In this document: piece by piece, positions 1-8,881 of the stretch
Layout: each line of letters opens with the position of its first letter
Numbering within the stretch: position 1 is the first letter of the stretch
Assembly: GCA_030550025.1 (NCBI GenBank)
Contig: JAUQQC010000013.1
Coordinates: 27,719 to 91,718 of the forward strand
Origin: Acidobacteriota bacterium
Lineage (GTDB): Bacteria > Acidobacteriota > Blastocatellia > HR10
Direction of reading: 5' to 3'
DNA length: 64,000 bases
The notes under the pieces: generated by a model
Databases searched by the model: none
Seen by the model: the letters and a program-made list of their open reading frames with translations, nothing else
What the model was told of the DNA's origin: nothing
Position numbers and translations under genes: made by a program

Positions 1-857
1 GCCGCGATCTCCTCCACCTCCTCAAGCGCTACGGGACGAACGCCCTCCTCCGTCATCGCGAAGAGACCATAGGCGACGAGATGTCGGCTGTATTCTCTGG
101 GCTCGGTCCAAAGCGAGCCGAAGAGGCCAATCCGCACCGTGACGTCTCTCAAACGCATGAGGCACGCCAGATGCTCAACGGGAAGCCGCACGGACTCATC
201 CGCCCAGGAATAAAACTCGTCTCGCAATCCCACCTGTTCCTTGATGAGCAGGTACGTACCATCCGGCAATGGATAGGGCCCGTGATGGAAGATCCCCACG
301 CGCGCCTCGCCATTGAAGACGAAGGTGAAGAGATCCAGCATCGCCAGCGCGCGATGCCAACGTCGACGCCGCGCCTCTTCCGACTCAGGACGCAGTGCCG
401 GAAGGAGCGCCCCGATCATCCGATCCTCCAAAACCGGCAACGTGAAACCGCTCTCTTCCGGCAGGAGCCGACCATCCCGACGATAGACGGAGAGAAACCG
501 CACCCAGAAATCCAAGAGGAAGGCGATCTCGTCAGCTCCTTCCCTCACCCGGTGACCGAGCAGTCGTTTCTGTTCGCGCCCGTTCAAGTAACCGAGCAGC
601 AGCGAATTGATGGAGATCTCATTCGGCCGCGCGCCCAGCCGCTTCGCTCGATGCGCTAGCGCTTCCGGCGGCATGCGCTCGGCGACGCGCCGTAACAGCG
701 GCACCAAGTTCTCAAGGTAGCAGTAGCTTCCCAAGATCAACCGCCCTGGCAGATGAAAAAGTGGGGAGAGCATCTGCGAGCGCTGCTGCGCGCGAAAGAA
801 ATGGCGAACGCTCTCCCCGAAGCGATGAAGGAGTGCGTTGAGATGAGCGCGTTCCAT
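1..857 (-). CDS. Unknown protein, 3' end beyond the window
   Basis: An open frame runs without a stop from an ATG at 857 to the left edge, giving at least 285 residues; the C-terminus is missing. The protein is soluble-looking, rich in Arg, Leu and Glu, with no signal peptide, membrane segment or cofactor motif that I recognise. It begins MERAHLNALLHRFGESVRHF and contains a Trp/Tyr-rich stretch near residues 190-215. It lies 56 bp downstream of a lipocalin-like gene on the same strand and is probably the last or next-to-last gene of the catabolic run. I do not recognise the family and assign no function. The frame is supported by the unbroken length and by codon use like its neighbours. The start is uncertain because the upstream Shine-Dalgarno match is weak. 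Confidence 0.7.
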   Translation of the reverse strand, partial: MERAHLNALLHRFGESVRHFFRAQQRSQMLSPLFHLPGRLILGSYCYLENLVPLLRRVAERMPPEALAHRAKRLGARPNEISINSLLLGYLNGREQKRLLGHRVREGADEIAFLLDFWVRFLSVYRRDGRLLPEESGFTLPVLEDRMIGALLPALRPESEEARRRRWHRALAMLDLFTFVFNGEARVGIFHHGPYPLPDGTYLLIKEQVGLRDEFYSWADESVRLPVEHLACLMRLRDVTVRIGLFGSLWTEPREYSRHLVAYGLFAMTEEGVRPVALEEVEEIA

Positions 858-913
858 CACCGGTCTTCTTCGAAGCGCTTCCCAGAAGAGCCCCTAGGAC
901 GATCTTCGACGGG

Positions 914-1870
914 TCAGAACTCGATCACCTGCACCCTCTCCTCGGTTGTGACGAAACTCCACGTCAGGCATCCATACCCCTTCGTCCCCTGACTCTCGTA
1001 CTCCCCAATGGAGAAGAGGAGATGATCGAACCGATGAGGCCAGTGATGCGACGTCTCAATGATGCCGAGTGGCCGGGCCGAGAGCGCGAGCGAACGCCCG
1101 CGCGCATCAGTGATGCGGGCATCCACCCGTTCGATGGATTTCCATCGGCGTTCGCTCCAAGTGATGCGCATACGAGCCGAGCACAAAAGGGCGCGTTCAC
1201 CATCCCGAGCGATATAGCCGCAGAGTTGGCGCCGGCCACCGACGAAGTTCATGGCTGCCACGTTGACGACGAACGAAGGGGAGAAGGGGGCCCAGAGCAC
1301 GAGATACCCCCGCCAGAGAGCACGTCCCCCCCATCCCCACATCCGATCGCGCATCCCGAGCGCCGCGACGGAGACCTCCTCCCCATCAACGTTCATCCAT
1401 CCCTCGTACCACCCGACCTGATCGAAATGACGGCTCCGCTCCCCTTCAGCCGCCTCCTCCATCCAGAGCTTAGCCTCTGCCCAACTGAAGGCGCGATGAA
1501 GCGCGCGGAAAGTGAGATCGAACTGCAATCGCGGACTATCATAGCGCAAGCGCCATCGCGCAAACGGCTCGAGCATCTCCAAGTTCAAGGGGCCGAAGCA
1601 CAAGCGCTCTCGTCCGATGTCGCGCGGGATCACGTAGTCCATCTTCATCAGCTCATAGCGCAGACGCCCATCCGCGAATACATAGAGGGTGAGGTCACCA
1701 CGACCAGCATTTGGGAAGACGCCCTGGTAGACCTGGAATTGAACGCGTGCGGTCGGATCGAAGAATTCGAAATACCAAGCCTCGCGCCACCATGGTTCCG
1801 GGCCCACGACGTGAATGTCATCGTCGGTGAGATCGAGGCCAACAGGAACGAAATCGTTGTCCTCGGACAT
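914..1870 (-). CDS. AttH/CrtC-like lipocalin-fold protein (tentative)
   Basis: This 318-residue protein is rich in aromatic residues and beta-strand patterns (for example EAWYFEFFDPTARVQFQ near residue 30 and a Trp/Gly-rich DRMWGWGGRALWRGYL near residue 175). This resembles the two-lobed lipocalin-like proteins of the AttH/hydroxyneurosporene-synthase group that often sit in terpenoid, steroid or aromatic catabolic clusters. It has no signal peptide. The start at 1870 follows a clear AGGAGG-type ribosome site. It lies 42 bp downstream of a crotonase gene and is probably cotranscribed with it. If the fold call is right, a role in binding or hydrating a hydrophobic substrate is plausible, but no catalytic residue can be named. 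Family assignment is from overall pattern only. Confidence 0.55.
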   Translation of the reverse strand: MSEDNDFVPVGLDLTDDDIHVVGPEPWWREAWYFEFFDPTARVQFQVYQGVFPNAGRGDLTLYVFADGRLRYELMKMDYVIPRDIGRERLCFGPLNLEMLEPFARWRLRYDSPRLQFDLTFRALHRAFSWAEAKLWMEEAAEGERSRHFDQVGWYEGWMNVDGEEVSVAALGMRDRMWGWGGRALWRGYLVLWAPFSPSFVVNVAAMNFVGGRRQLCGYIARDGERALLCSARMRITWSERRWKSIERVDARITDARGRSLALSARPLGIIETSHHWPHRFDHLLFSIGEYESQGTKGYGCLTWSFVTTEERVQVIEF

Positions 1871-1912
1871 CGGCTCTCCTCCTTGCTCGTCCCATGGGGT
1901 GAAGCCTCCGCG

Positions 1913-2710
1913 TCAGCGACCGCGGAAGTGCGGCGGACGCTTTTCGATGAAGGCGCGCACGCCTTCGCGAAAGTCTTCGGTCACCGCGAGCCTGCCGACG
2001 ATCTGCCGCTCGCGCTCCAATTGCTCGTCCAGAGAGGCCGTGAGGCTCATCGCCAACAAGTGCTTGATGGCGACAAGCGCCTGCACGGGCCCCTGGGCCA
2101 CGCCCGCGGCAAACGCCTGTGCCTCCTCAAGCAACGCGTCCTCGGGAACCACGCGATGCACGAGCCCCCACCGCACGGCCTCTTCCGCCTCGATCAACTC
2201 CCCACTCACCATCCATTCGAATGCTCTCCCCCAACCGATCAGCCGCGGCACGATGAATGTCCCACCACAATCCGGCGCGATCCCCAACCGGACGAACGCC
2301 TGATTAAAGCGCGTCCCCGCGGCCGCCAACCGATAATCGCACGCCAGCGCGAGATTGCAGCCGCCGCCGCTGGCGACCCCATGAATGGCCGCAATGACGA
2401 TCTTCGGCATCGCGCGAATGATCCGAACAACATCATTCAAGGGAACGAGGAGCTCGTCCAGAAGGCGATCGGCCGAAGCCCCCTCCTCCAACCGCCGCTC
2501 GAGATACCTCAGATCGGCTCCCGCCGAGAACGCGCGTCCGGCTCCAGTGAGGATCACGGCCTGGACATCCTCCCGCCCGCGAAGATCTCGAAAGGCATCG
2601 CGCAGTTCTGCCGCCAACGCAGCATCAATGGCATTCAACACCTCGGGGCGATTCAACGTCACCACGGCCACCCCTTCGCTCACTAGAAGCCGTACCGTCT
2701 GTCCACTCAT
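1913..2710 (-). CDS. Enoyl-CoA hydratase/isomerase, PaaG-like
   Basis: A 265-residue crotonase-fold protein of normal length. The oxyanion-hole segments are present (AFSAGADLRYL near 61-71 and HGVASGGGCNLALACDY near 108-124). The two glutamates of classical hydratases are replaced: the GGGCE position reads GGGCN, and the LPE position reads NQAF. Instead it carries LGIAPDCGGTF, the aspartate-bearing arrangement typical of PaaG-type isomerases. That points to double-bond or ring isomerisation of an acyl-CoA rather than simple hydration. It is followed by the lipocalin-like gene and preceded 49 bp upstream by etfA, in an operon for acyl-CoA breakdown. The fold is certain; the exact reaction is inferred from the residue swap. 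Confidence 0.85.
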   Translation of the reverse strand: MSGQTVRLLVSEGVAVVTLNRPEVLNAIDAALAAELRDAFRDLRGREDVQAVILTGAGRAFSAGADLRYLERRLEEGASADRLLDELLVPLNDVVRIIRAMPKIVIAAIHGVASGGGCNLALACDYRLAAAGTRFNQAFVRLGIAPDCGGTFIVPRLIGWGRAFEWMVSGELIEAEEAVRWGLVHRVVPEDALLEEAQAFAAGVAQGPVQALVAIKHLLAMSLTASLDEQLERERQIVGRLAVTEDFREGVRAFIEKRPPHFRGR

Positions 2711-2759
2711 CTCCCCCCTCCAGCCATCCGCATAACGCTCGCCCGCGCTGACGCGCGAC

Positions 2760-3767
2760 TCACGCGCGCTCGGCTCCGCGCAAGCGTTTCACCTCCTCGA
2801 TCAACGCGGGAACAACTCTCTCGTACTCCTCAACGATCCCCAGATCAGCCACTTTGAAGATCGGTGCTCGAGAATCTTTGTTGATGGCGACAATACACCG
2901 GGCCCCGGAGATGCCGACGACATGTTGACTGGCTCCGGAGATGCCGACGGCGATGTAAAGGTCGGGAGCGACCTTCTTCCCCGTCTGCCCGATCTGCCAG
3001 CTCGCCGGCACCCATCCGGCATCGCAAGCCGCGCGCGAGGCTCCGACGGCGCCCCCCAACCACCGCGCCAACTCCCCCAACAGCTGGAATCCTTCAGGTC
3101 CCCCCATGCCCCGTCCACCGCTCACAATAATCCGCGCCTCTTCAAGCGCAGTGTCGGTCGCTGACTCCTCTTGAATCCGCTCCAGGAGCCTGGTCCGCCT
3201 CAATAAGGGATCGAGCGTCACTTCGATCCATCTTATGCCCCCCTCGGCGATCCCTTCCTTGATTGGATCAAATGCGCGCGGGCGCACGCAGACGACGACA
3301 GGAGGTCGAGGGGCAACCACCACAGCGTGGGCCTTCCCCCCATAGACGGGTTTGGTGATGACCACCGCCCCATCTTCAGCCCGCAGCCCGATGGCATCGG
3401 TCACCATCGCCGTCCCCAGCCGATAGGCCAGCCGCGGAGCGATCTCTAGCGCGATCGTCCGACCGGGGAAGAGGACCACGTCCGGTCGAACGGCTGCCAG
3501 CAGTTGTTCAAGGGCGCTCACATACAACTCGGGCGCATATTCCCGAAGCATCGGATGGGCGATGAGGAACGTGCGCGCGTTCGCTGATGCCTCGGATGCG
3601 AGGCTCGCCCCCACTCGATACGCGGCGATGGATTCCGCAACTGGACCGATGAGGGCTACGTTCACTTCTCCATCGAACGCAGTCGCGAGGGCGCGGGCCG
3701 CGCCGATGGCCTCGCGCTCGCTCCGCCCGATCTCAGGTGTCGGAAGAACGACTAAGATGAGGCGCAT
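2760..3767 (-). CDS. etfA: Electron transfer flavoprotein, alpha subunit
   Basis: A 335-residue protein, normal for the family. The C-terminal FAD domain is unmistakable, with ARIIVSGGRGMGGPEGFQLL near residue 211, the SRAACDAGW segment, the GQTGKKVAPDLYIAVGISGA motif and the NKDSRAPIFKVADLGIV ending. With EtfB it forms the soluble heterodimer that takes electrons from acyl-CoA dehydrogenases. Two such dehydrogenases are encoded nearby (12,854 and 19,904), and an ETF:menaquinone oxidoreductase starts at 46,123. The gene lies 13 bp downstream of etfB. Having a dedicated ETF pair inside the cluster suggests it serves this pathway. Confidence 0.95.
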   Translation of the reverse strand: MRLILVVLPTPEIGRSEREAIGAARALATAFDGEVNVALIGPVAESIAAYRVGASLASEASANARTFLIAHPMLREYAPELYVSALEQLLAAVRPDVVLFPGRTIALEIAPRLAYRLGTAMVTDAIGLRAEDGAVVITKPVYGGKAHAVVVAPRPPVVVCVRPRAFDPIKEGIAEGGIRWIEVTLDPLLRRTRLLERIQEESATDTALEEARIIVSGGRGMGGPEGFQLLGELARWLGGAVGASRAACDAGWVPASWQIGQTGKKVAPDLYIAVGISGASQHVVGISGARCIVAINKDSRAPIFKVADLGIVEEYERVVPALIEEVKRLRGAERA

Positions 3768-3780
3768 ACGCTTCCCTCAC

Positions 3781-4593
3781 TCAGAGGATTCGCCGCTCTT
3801 GCAGCGCCCGCACAAGACGCGCAGCTTTCTCTTGAACAGTCTCCCCTTCGATCCACTCGCATGCTTTCGACGTGCTCGGAATGACCAACTCCCGCATCCG
3901 CAAGCGTCCACTCCCCCCCCAGAGCTCAGCCGCGTCTCCCACCAACTCCGAGATCGTCCACACGGGGATCGGCGCGCGCGCCGCCAGCATCGTATCCCGT
4001 ACTTTCGGCAAGCGCGGGACGTTCGCCTCATCATTGGTGATCGTCGCCACCGCCGGTCGCATCGCCCACACGATCTCCCATCCCTCGTCCGACTGCCGCC
4101 GCATGAGGAAGCCTCCCTCCGACACCTCAATGCGCGAGACGAAGTTCACGCACGCCCATCCGAGGGCTTCCGCGAGGAACGATCCGACCTGCCCGCCATG
4201 CCAATCCCCCGTCTCACGCCCGCAGAGCACGAGATCCACCGGAGAGAGCTTCCCCACAGCCGCCGCCAGAAGGCGAGCGACGACGAAACCATCCAGCGAA
4301 GGTCCGCCCTCGCTTGAGATCAGGATCGCCCGATCGGCGCGCAGGCTGAGCGCTTTCCGCAACACATCCGCCGACGACGACGGACCGACCGTGAGCGCGA
4401 CGATCTCCACCTGCTCACGCTCGATCATCCGCTCCCGCAGTTGCAAGGCGACTTCCAGCGCGTTCTCATCGAAGATGCTGATGACCTGCTGCCCGATCCC
4501 TTCGGCCGCTGCGGTCCTCTCCGCATTGAGCCGAAATTCGCTCGGCGGAATCTCCGGGTCTAAAATCTGCGTCACACAGACGACGACGCGCAT
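3781..4593 (-). CDS. etfB: Electron transfer flavoprotein, beta subunit
   Basis: A 270-residue EtfB with the family start pattern (MRVVVCVTQILDPE), the AMP/adenine-binding region (ALTVGPSSSADVLRKALSLRADRAILI near residues 87-117), DLVLCGRETGDWHGGQVGSFLAE near 139 and the anchoring loop. It pairs with the EtfA encoded 13 bp downstream to shuttle electrons from acyl-CoA dehydrogenases to the membrane quinone pool. A gap of 64 bp separates it from the thiolase gene upstream. Nothing in the sequence indicates a bifurcating form, but that cannot be excluded by eye. Confidence 0.95.
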   Translation of the reverse strand: MRVVVCVTQILDPEIPPSEFRLNAERTAAAEGIGQQVISIFDENALEVALQLRERMIEREQVEIVALTVGPSSSADVLRKALSLRADRAILISSEGGPSLDGFVVARLLAAAVGKLSPVDLVLCGRETGDWHGGQVGSFLAEALGWACVNFVSRIEVSEGGFLMRRQSDEGWEIVWAMRPAVATITNDEANVPRLPKVRDTMLAARAPIPVWTISELVGDAAELWGGSGRLRMRELVIPSTSKACEWIEGETVQEKAARLVRALQERRIL

Positions 4594-4657
4594 CCCTCTT
4601 CCCCCTCACGATGAAATGGCCGGGAGTTCGCGAACCTCATGGGATGATCGCCGGAGC

Positions 4658-5821
4658 TCACCGCCCTAAGACGACGACGCACGCGACTGAGCCCGGTCCT
4701 CCGAGATTATGCACGAGTCCCAACTCGGCGTTCTTCACCTGTCGGGCCCCAGCCTGACCACGTAACTGAAGGACGATCTCCGTGAGCATGCGGACGCCGC
4801 TCGCGCCAATGGGATGGCCGAACGACTTCAATCCTCCACTCGGATTCACCGGCAGATCGCCCGCCAGCGCGCTCCGCCCCTCTTCGATGAAGTATCGCCC
4901 TTCACCCTTCTTGCAAAACCCCAGGTCCTCATAATTGCTGATCTCCGTCCACGTGAAGCAATCATGCACTTCCGCGACGGAGATCTCCCGCACCGGATTC
5001 CGAATCCCCGCCATGCGATACGCCTCAGCCGCTGCCGCCACCGTCGCCGGAAATCCGATGTACTCGAACGTGGGATCGAAAAACGGCCATCCGGTCTCCA
5101 CCGCCAGTCCGATCCCTTTGACGTAGATCGGATCCTCCCGAAATTGTCGCGCGCGATCGGCCCGACAGATGACGACCGCCGCGGCTCCATCCGTCGTCGG
5201 ACAGCAATCGTAGAGCCCAAACGGATAGGCTACAAGCGGCGCTGCCAGGACTTGCTCCTCACTCACTTCCATCCGAAAATGGGCCTTCGGATTGAGGGCA
5301 CCATTGTGATGATTTTTCACGGCCACCTTCGCCAGCGTGCGCCGATCACCACCGAACCGATGGAAATACCGATTCGCTGCCAGAGCGAAAAGGCCAGGCG
5401 GCGTCGCCCCCGCTTCTAGATATGGATGCGTCCCTTCCCGCTGCAATCCCCGCACGGGCCGATCCCGCAACTTTTCCGCGCCCACAACCAACACCACTTC
5501 GTATACCCCAGCCGCTACCGCCAAACACGCGTTCCGAAAGGCGTCCGTTCCCGTCGCGCAGTAGTTCTCCACCCGCGTGATCGGCTTCCCATACAGCCGC
5601 AGGGCATCGGCCAAAGTGACGCTCGCCTTCCCCCCTCCGAATCCCGGCGAGAACGTCCCTAACCACGCTGCCTCCACCCGCTCCGGTTCGATCCCCGCAT
5701 CCTCATAAGCGGCGAACGCCGCTTCGGCCATTAATTCGGATAGGCTCTTGTCATGTAACTCGCCGAATTTCGTGCATCCGATCCCAATGATGGCCACCTT
5801 ATCCTTGAGGCTCTCCGCCAT
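4658..5821 (-). CDS. Thiolase (acetyl-CoA acyltransferase family, SCP2-type)
   Basis: A 387-residue thiolase-fold enzyme with its catalytic residues in place: the nucleophilic Cys at about residue 88 (VENYCATGTDAF), the GHPIGASG histidine loop near 330, and a final HNLGGPGSVA glycine loop. It should cleave a 3-oxoacyl-CoA with CoA. The ATG at 5821 is preferred over a GTG three bases upstream because GGAGGG lies 8 bp before it. The 5' end overlaps the upstream HMG-CoA-synthase-like/DUF35 fusion by 23 bp. This suggests a complex like the archaeal thiolase-HMGS-DUF35 assembly, or like BbsAB of anaerobic toluene degradation. It contrasts with the two Cys-less paralogues at 20,818-23,106. Confidence 0.9.
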   Translation of the reverse strand: MAESLKDKVAIIGIGCTKFGELHDKSLSELMAEAAFAAYEDAGIEPERVEAAWLGTFSPGFGGGKASVTLADALRLYGKPITRVENYCATGTDAFRNACLAVAAGVYEVVLVVGAEKLRDRPVRGLQREGTHPYLEAGATPPGLFALAANRYFHRFGGDRRTLAKVAVKNHHNGALNPKAHFRMEVSEEQVLAAPLVAYPFGLYDCCPTTDGAAAVVICRADRARQFREDPIYVKGIGLAVETGWPFFDPTFEYIGFPATVAAAAEAYRMAGIRNPVREISVAEVHDCFTWTEISNYEDLGFCKKGEGRYFIEEGRSALAGDLPVNPSGGLKSFGHPIGASGVRMLTEIVLQLRGQAGARQVKNAELGLVHNLGGPGSVACVVVLGR

Positions 5822-7253
5822 CACTCCTTCCCTCCGGTCGGCACTTCCAGTAGTAGTGATAGAGGCCCCCGCCAGCCCCCAACCGCCGCAACGTCAAACG
5901 CACCCGCATCCCAATGCGCACTTCCGAAGGTTCGACGTCAGTCATCTGCAAATAGAGTCGCCCTCCCCCCTCCACATCCACCACCGCCAACACCGTCGGC
6001 GGCATGGGCGACGGCGTGAGCCAATCCACCGTATACGTGAACACCTCCCCCCGCCGACCAAGCGAGACCTCGCGCAGGCTCGTCTTGCTCTGGCACCTTT
6101 GACAGATGCGCGTCGGCGGAAACTGCCGCAAGCCACATTCCCCACATTCGGTCCCCCGCAGACGAATCGCGCGCACCTCCTCCTTCTCGTAGAAGACGTT
6201 CGAGAGCACCGGCCCCTCGTCGTGATGCCGAAAGTATTCCCGCGCCTTCCGAAACCGCTCGTAAGACGGGAATCGCAGTCCGCGTCGAAGCTGTTCGGCG
6301 ATCGGATCGCGCACCACATAGTCCTCAATGAGCGGCGTCACTTCAAAGAGCACAGCATCTGCGCCATTTCCATAACCGACCAAGAGGATTCGATCTCCAG
6401 GCTGTGCCCGTTCAAGCGCCGCGCTCAACAGAAACAACGGCGTCGCGCATCCGATCATCCCCACGCGTTCCAGAAACGTCTCCTGCACCTGCTCGGCACG
6501 AAAGCCCAACTCCGCCGCCGCCCGCACCGTCAGCCTCGGATCCATAGGCGGCAGGATCACTCGCGTGACCTCCGAAGGTTGGAGCCCACTCTCTTCCAAC
6601 ACCCGTGCGATCGCGCGACGGACGATCCGACAATACCCCTCCATCGTAAACCGAGAGGCGAAACTCGTGACCCGCTCATCCTTATCCCGCCGGACGAAAT
6701 CGAGGAAATCATCGCTCACGCTCGCCCGCGCTTTCGCTTCCGCCACGACGTGCTCTCGCCCGACGGCCAAAGCGGCTGCCCCATCCCCGAACCACTGCTC
6801 CTCAGGCGACTCCGGCGACGCTTCTCGCGTGTCGGCGGAGACGACGACGATCAGCTCCTGCTCCCCTACAGCCACGCGATCCAGAGCCGCCATGAGCGCC
6901 ACCGTTCCCGCGCGTAACGAATGTGCGAAGTCCGCGACCGCGATCTCCTCCGGGAGATCGCACGCCGCCGCCAGCAGTGCGGCGTTCATCCGCTCGAGAT
7001 ACGGCGCCGTCGTGGAAGCGAAATAGATCCCACCGCAAGCGGAGAGACCCAATCCTTGTACGGCCTCTAAAGCGAGCGTTAGCGCATCTTCGTCGAACCC
7101 AATGGCCGTTCGCTCGCCTTCTAAGACGGGCTTTCCCCCGTGGGCGGCCGCGATCTTCTCCCGCCCGATCCGATGCCGCGGTAGATACACAGCATGTCCC
7201 GTGATCCCGATCATCCCCAAAGCCCAAGAAGTCTCATCGTCAGGCTCAATCAC
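5799..7253 (-). CDS. HMG-CoA synthase-like protein fused to a DUF35 Zn-ribbon/OB domain
   Basis: A 484-residue two-domain protein. Residues about 14-305 match the archaeal-type HMG-CoA synthase fold (MIGITGHAVYLPRHRIG start, final LVGYGNGADAVLF). Residues about 365-480 form a DUF35 domain with a zinc ribbon (C370, C373, C384, C387) and an OB fold. In the archaeal enzyme the nucleophile lies in ACKAGT; here the segment reads SLRAGT, so Leu113 replaces Cys. The FHQPN histidine segment reads LPPMD. It is therefore probably not a working synthase but a scaffold or binding partner for the thiolase that follows. The GTG at 7253 overlaps the upstream stop by 4 bp; an ATG at 7214 is an equally plausible start. 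Confidence 0.85.
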   Translation of the reverse strand: MIEPDDETSWALGMIGITGHAVYLPRHRIGREKIAAAHGGKPVLEGERTAIGFDEDALTLALEAVQGLGLSACGGIYFASTTAPYLERMNAALLAAACDLPEEIAVADFAHSLRAGTVALMAALDRVAVGEQELIVVVSADTREASPESPEEQWFGDGAAALAVGREHVVAEAKARASVSDDFLDFVRRDKDERVTSFASRFTMEGYCRIVRRAIARVLEESGLQPSEVTRVILPPMDPRLTVRAAAELGFRAEQVQETFLERVGMIGCATPLFLLSAALERAQPGDRILLVGYGNGADAVLFEVTPLIEDYVVRDPIAEQLRRGLRFPSYERFRKAREYFRHHDEGPVLSNVFYEKEEVRAIRLRGTECGECGLRQFPPTRICQRCQSKTSLREVSLGRRGEVFTYTVDWLTPSPMPPTVLAVVDVEGGGRLYLQMTDVEPSEVRIGMRVRLTLRRLGAGGGLYHYYWKCRPEGRSDGGEPQG

Positions 7254-8881
7254 CCTCTTGCCCGCAGCAATCCACGACGATCCACCCGCGTGCGCAAGAG
7301 CCGAAGCTCATCTGACGTCGGCGGCGGCGTCTCCGGCACATTAGCCGGGATGACCAAATCGAACCCCGTGTTCTCTCGAATCTCATCCACGCTTACCCTC
7401 GGATGCCGCGAGACCACGCGCATCCGTCCCTCAGCGTCAAAATTCAACACCGCCAGATTAGTGACGACCAAAAGCTCCGCGAAGGAGTGAGCATACCCCG
7501 GAGCCGAGACGAAATCAACGCGTTCGACGAAGACCTGAGGCGTATGCCGGCGAAAGAAGGCCACACGACGCCGCGCGCACGGGGCCAGTTCCAATCCCGC
7601 GCTCCCTGGCCCCCTCAACCGCGGCGCCGACCACGTCCCCACACCCACGAGGTTCACGTTCCCCTGCCGATCGATTTGTAGGCCGCTTAGGAACATCACG
7701 TCGAAAGCACCCCGTAGCTCCAGATCGAACAATTCCTCTAACCGCAGCACGGCTTCCGCTCGCGAGATCGCCCGCGCGGAATTCACCGAGGGCAAAAGCT
7801 CCTCCAGTTCCGGGTTGAGCGCCGCCGTTCCCCCCATGGTGAACGAGAGATTGGGCGCATGCGTGAGTTGCGCCAACCGCAGCCCAGCCGCTACCTCCGA
7901 ACATCCCGTACCGACACCGACGAAATCTCCATCTCTGACCAAGCGCGAGAAGATAACGGCCAGTAGCTCTCTTGATGAGGGCGGTGCGACTTCCGCCGCC
8001 TCTTCTGCACGATCTTCCGATGCCCTCGCGATCACCACCTTCTTCAAGTATCCCGATTCATCGGACGAGAACACGACGTCCTGGAGATAGCGCGCCATCC
8101 CTTCGCGCGTCCGGCCATGGGCGAGATAAAACCGCAGATGTTCGCGATCCACATCGTAAAACGGTTCGCTCGCCGTTGGATGCGCGGCTCCGAACATGGG
8201 GACAACCGCATCCACCCAAATGGATGGAAGCGTCGTTCGCTGCGGTTCCGCACGCACAACGTCGTGCGGAATCAACTCATCGCAACTGAGTATGACCCGA
8301 CGCGCTGCCCGCGCCAGCAGCGAGTCCATATAGGCCGATCCGAGATGTCGCGCATTCCCAAAAGGATCGCTCTGCGACGCGTGCAGCAGTGCCCAATCGG
8401 GCGTGAGCGCGGGCACGCAGAGGACCTCTTCACCGGTGAACGGATCGCGCGTGAAGCGATAGTCGGGGTTCACCCGAACGAGATCCGTATACGCGAGCGC
8501 CCGTGGAAGAGCGAAGAAGGGTGCTCCGGCTGCTCCCGCCTTCAACCCGAAAGCGAGGAAAGCTTCTCCAACCTCGCGAATCTCAATCTCCCCACACTCG
8601 GCGGCACGCCGAAAATTCGGCGCCACACCAAACTCCTCCAATCCCACGTAGGAGCTGATCACCCGACGCACGCATCCAGCCCCGATGAGCAGATCGAGCG
8701 GAAGGCCCGTCACCGCCGAAGTGATCACCATCAAGTCCCGCTTCCGCTGACGGATCAACTCTCGCACCAAAGCCATCGGCGCGTTGAAATAAGATAACCC
8801 CCCGATGGCGATCGTGCTCCCATCCTCGATCTGCTCGACGGCCTCGCGGAGCGAGACGATTTTCTCCCGTCGTGCCATCAT
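7250..8881 (-). CDS. Fused alpha-beta CoA-transferase family I protein, IpdAB-like
   Basis: A 543-residue protein joining both halves of a family I CoA-transferase. The alpha half (about residues 1-280) has GSTIAIGGLSYFNAPMALVREL and PLDLLIGAGCVRRVISSYVG. The beta half (about 305-543) has DGDFVGVGTGCSEVAAGLRL and ends in the MRVVSRHPRVSVDEIRENTGFDL pattern. The beta-subunit catalytic glutamate of true transferases (ESG-type loop after APNL) is absent; the segment reads LSFTMGGTAAL. That absence is a hallmark of IpdAB-type ring-opening hydrolases, so hydrolysis of a cyclic beta-dicarbonyl CoA ester is more likely than CoA transfer. It overlaps the PaaK-like gene upstream and the fusion gene downstream by 4 bp each. 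Substrate unknown. Confidence 0.85.
   Translation of the reverse strand: MMARREKIVSLREAVEQIEDGSTIAIGGLSYFNAPMALVRELIRQRKRDLMVITSAVTGLPLDLLIGAGCVRRVISSYVGLEEFGVAPNFRRAAECGEIEIREVGEAFLAFGLKAGAAGAPFFALPRALAYTDLVRVNPDYRFTRDPFTGEEVLCVPALTPDWALLHASQSDPFGNARHLGSAYMDSLLARAARRVILSCDELIPHDVVRAEPQRTTLPSIWVDAVVPMFGAAHPTASEPFYDVDREHLRFYLAHGRTREGMARYLQDVVFSSDESGYLKKVVIARASEDRAEEAAEVAPPSSRELLAVIFSRLVRDGDFVGVGTGCSEVAAGLRLAQLTHAPNLSFTMGGTAALNPELEELLPSVNSARAISRAEAVLRLEELFDLELRGAFDVMFLSGLQIDRQGNVNLVGVGTWSAPRLRGPGSAGLELAPCARRRVAFFRRHTPQVFVERVDFVSAPGYAHSFAELLVVTNLAVLNFDAEGRMRVVSRHPRVSVDEIRENTGFDLVIPANVPETPPPTSDELRLLRTRVDRRGLLRARG

Noticed and set aside
1022..2686. Long plus-strand open frame opposite the lipocalin-like and crotonase genes
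   Set aside because: It is the antisense of two genes with clear family motifs, has Pro/His/Arg-rich composition and no recognisable domain.
5748..6917. Plus-strand open frame of 389 codons opposite the HMGS-like fusion
   Set aside because: Antisense shadow of a well-supported gene; no domain recognised.
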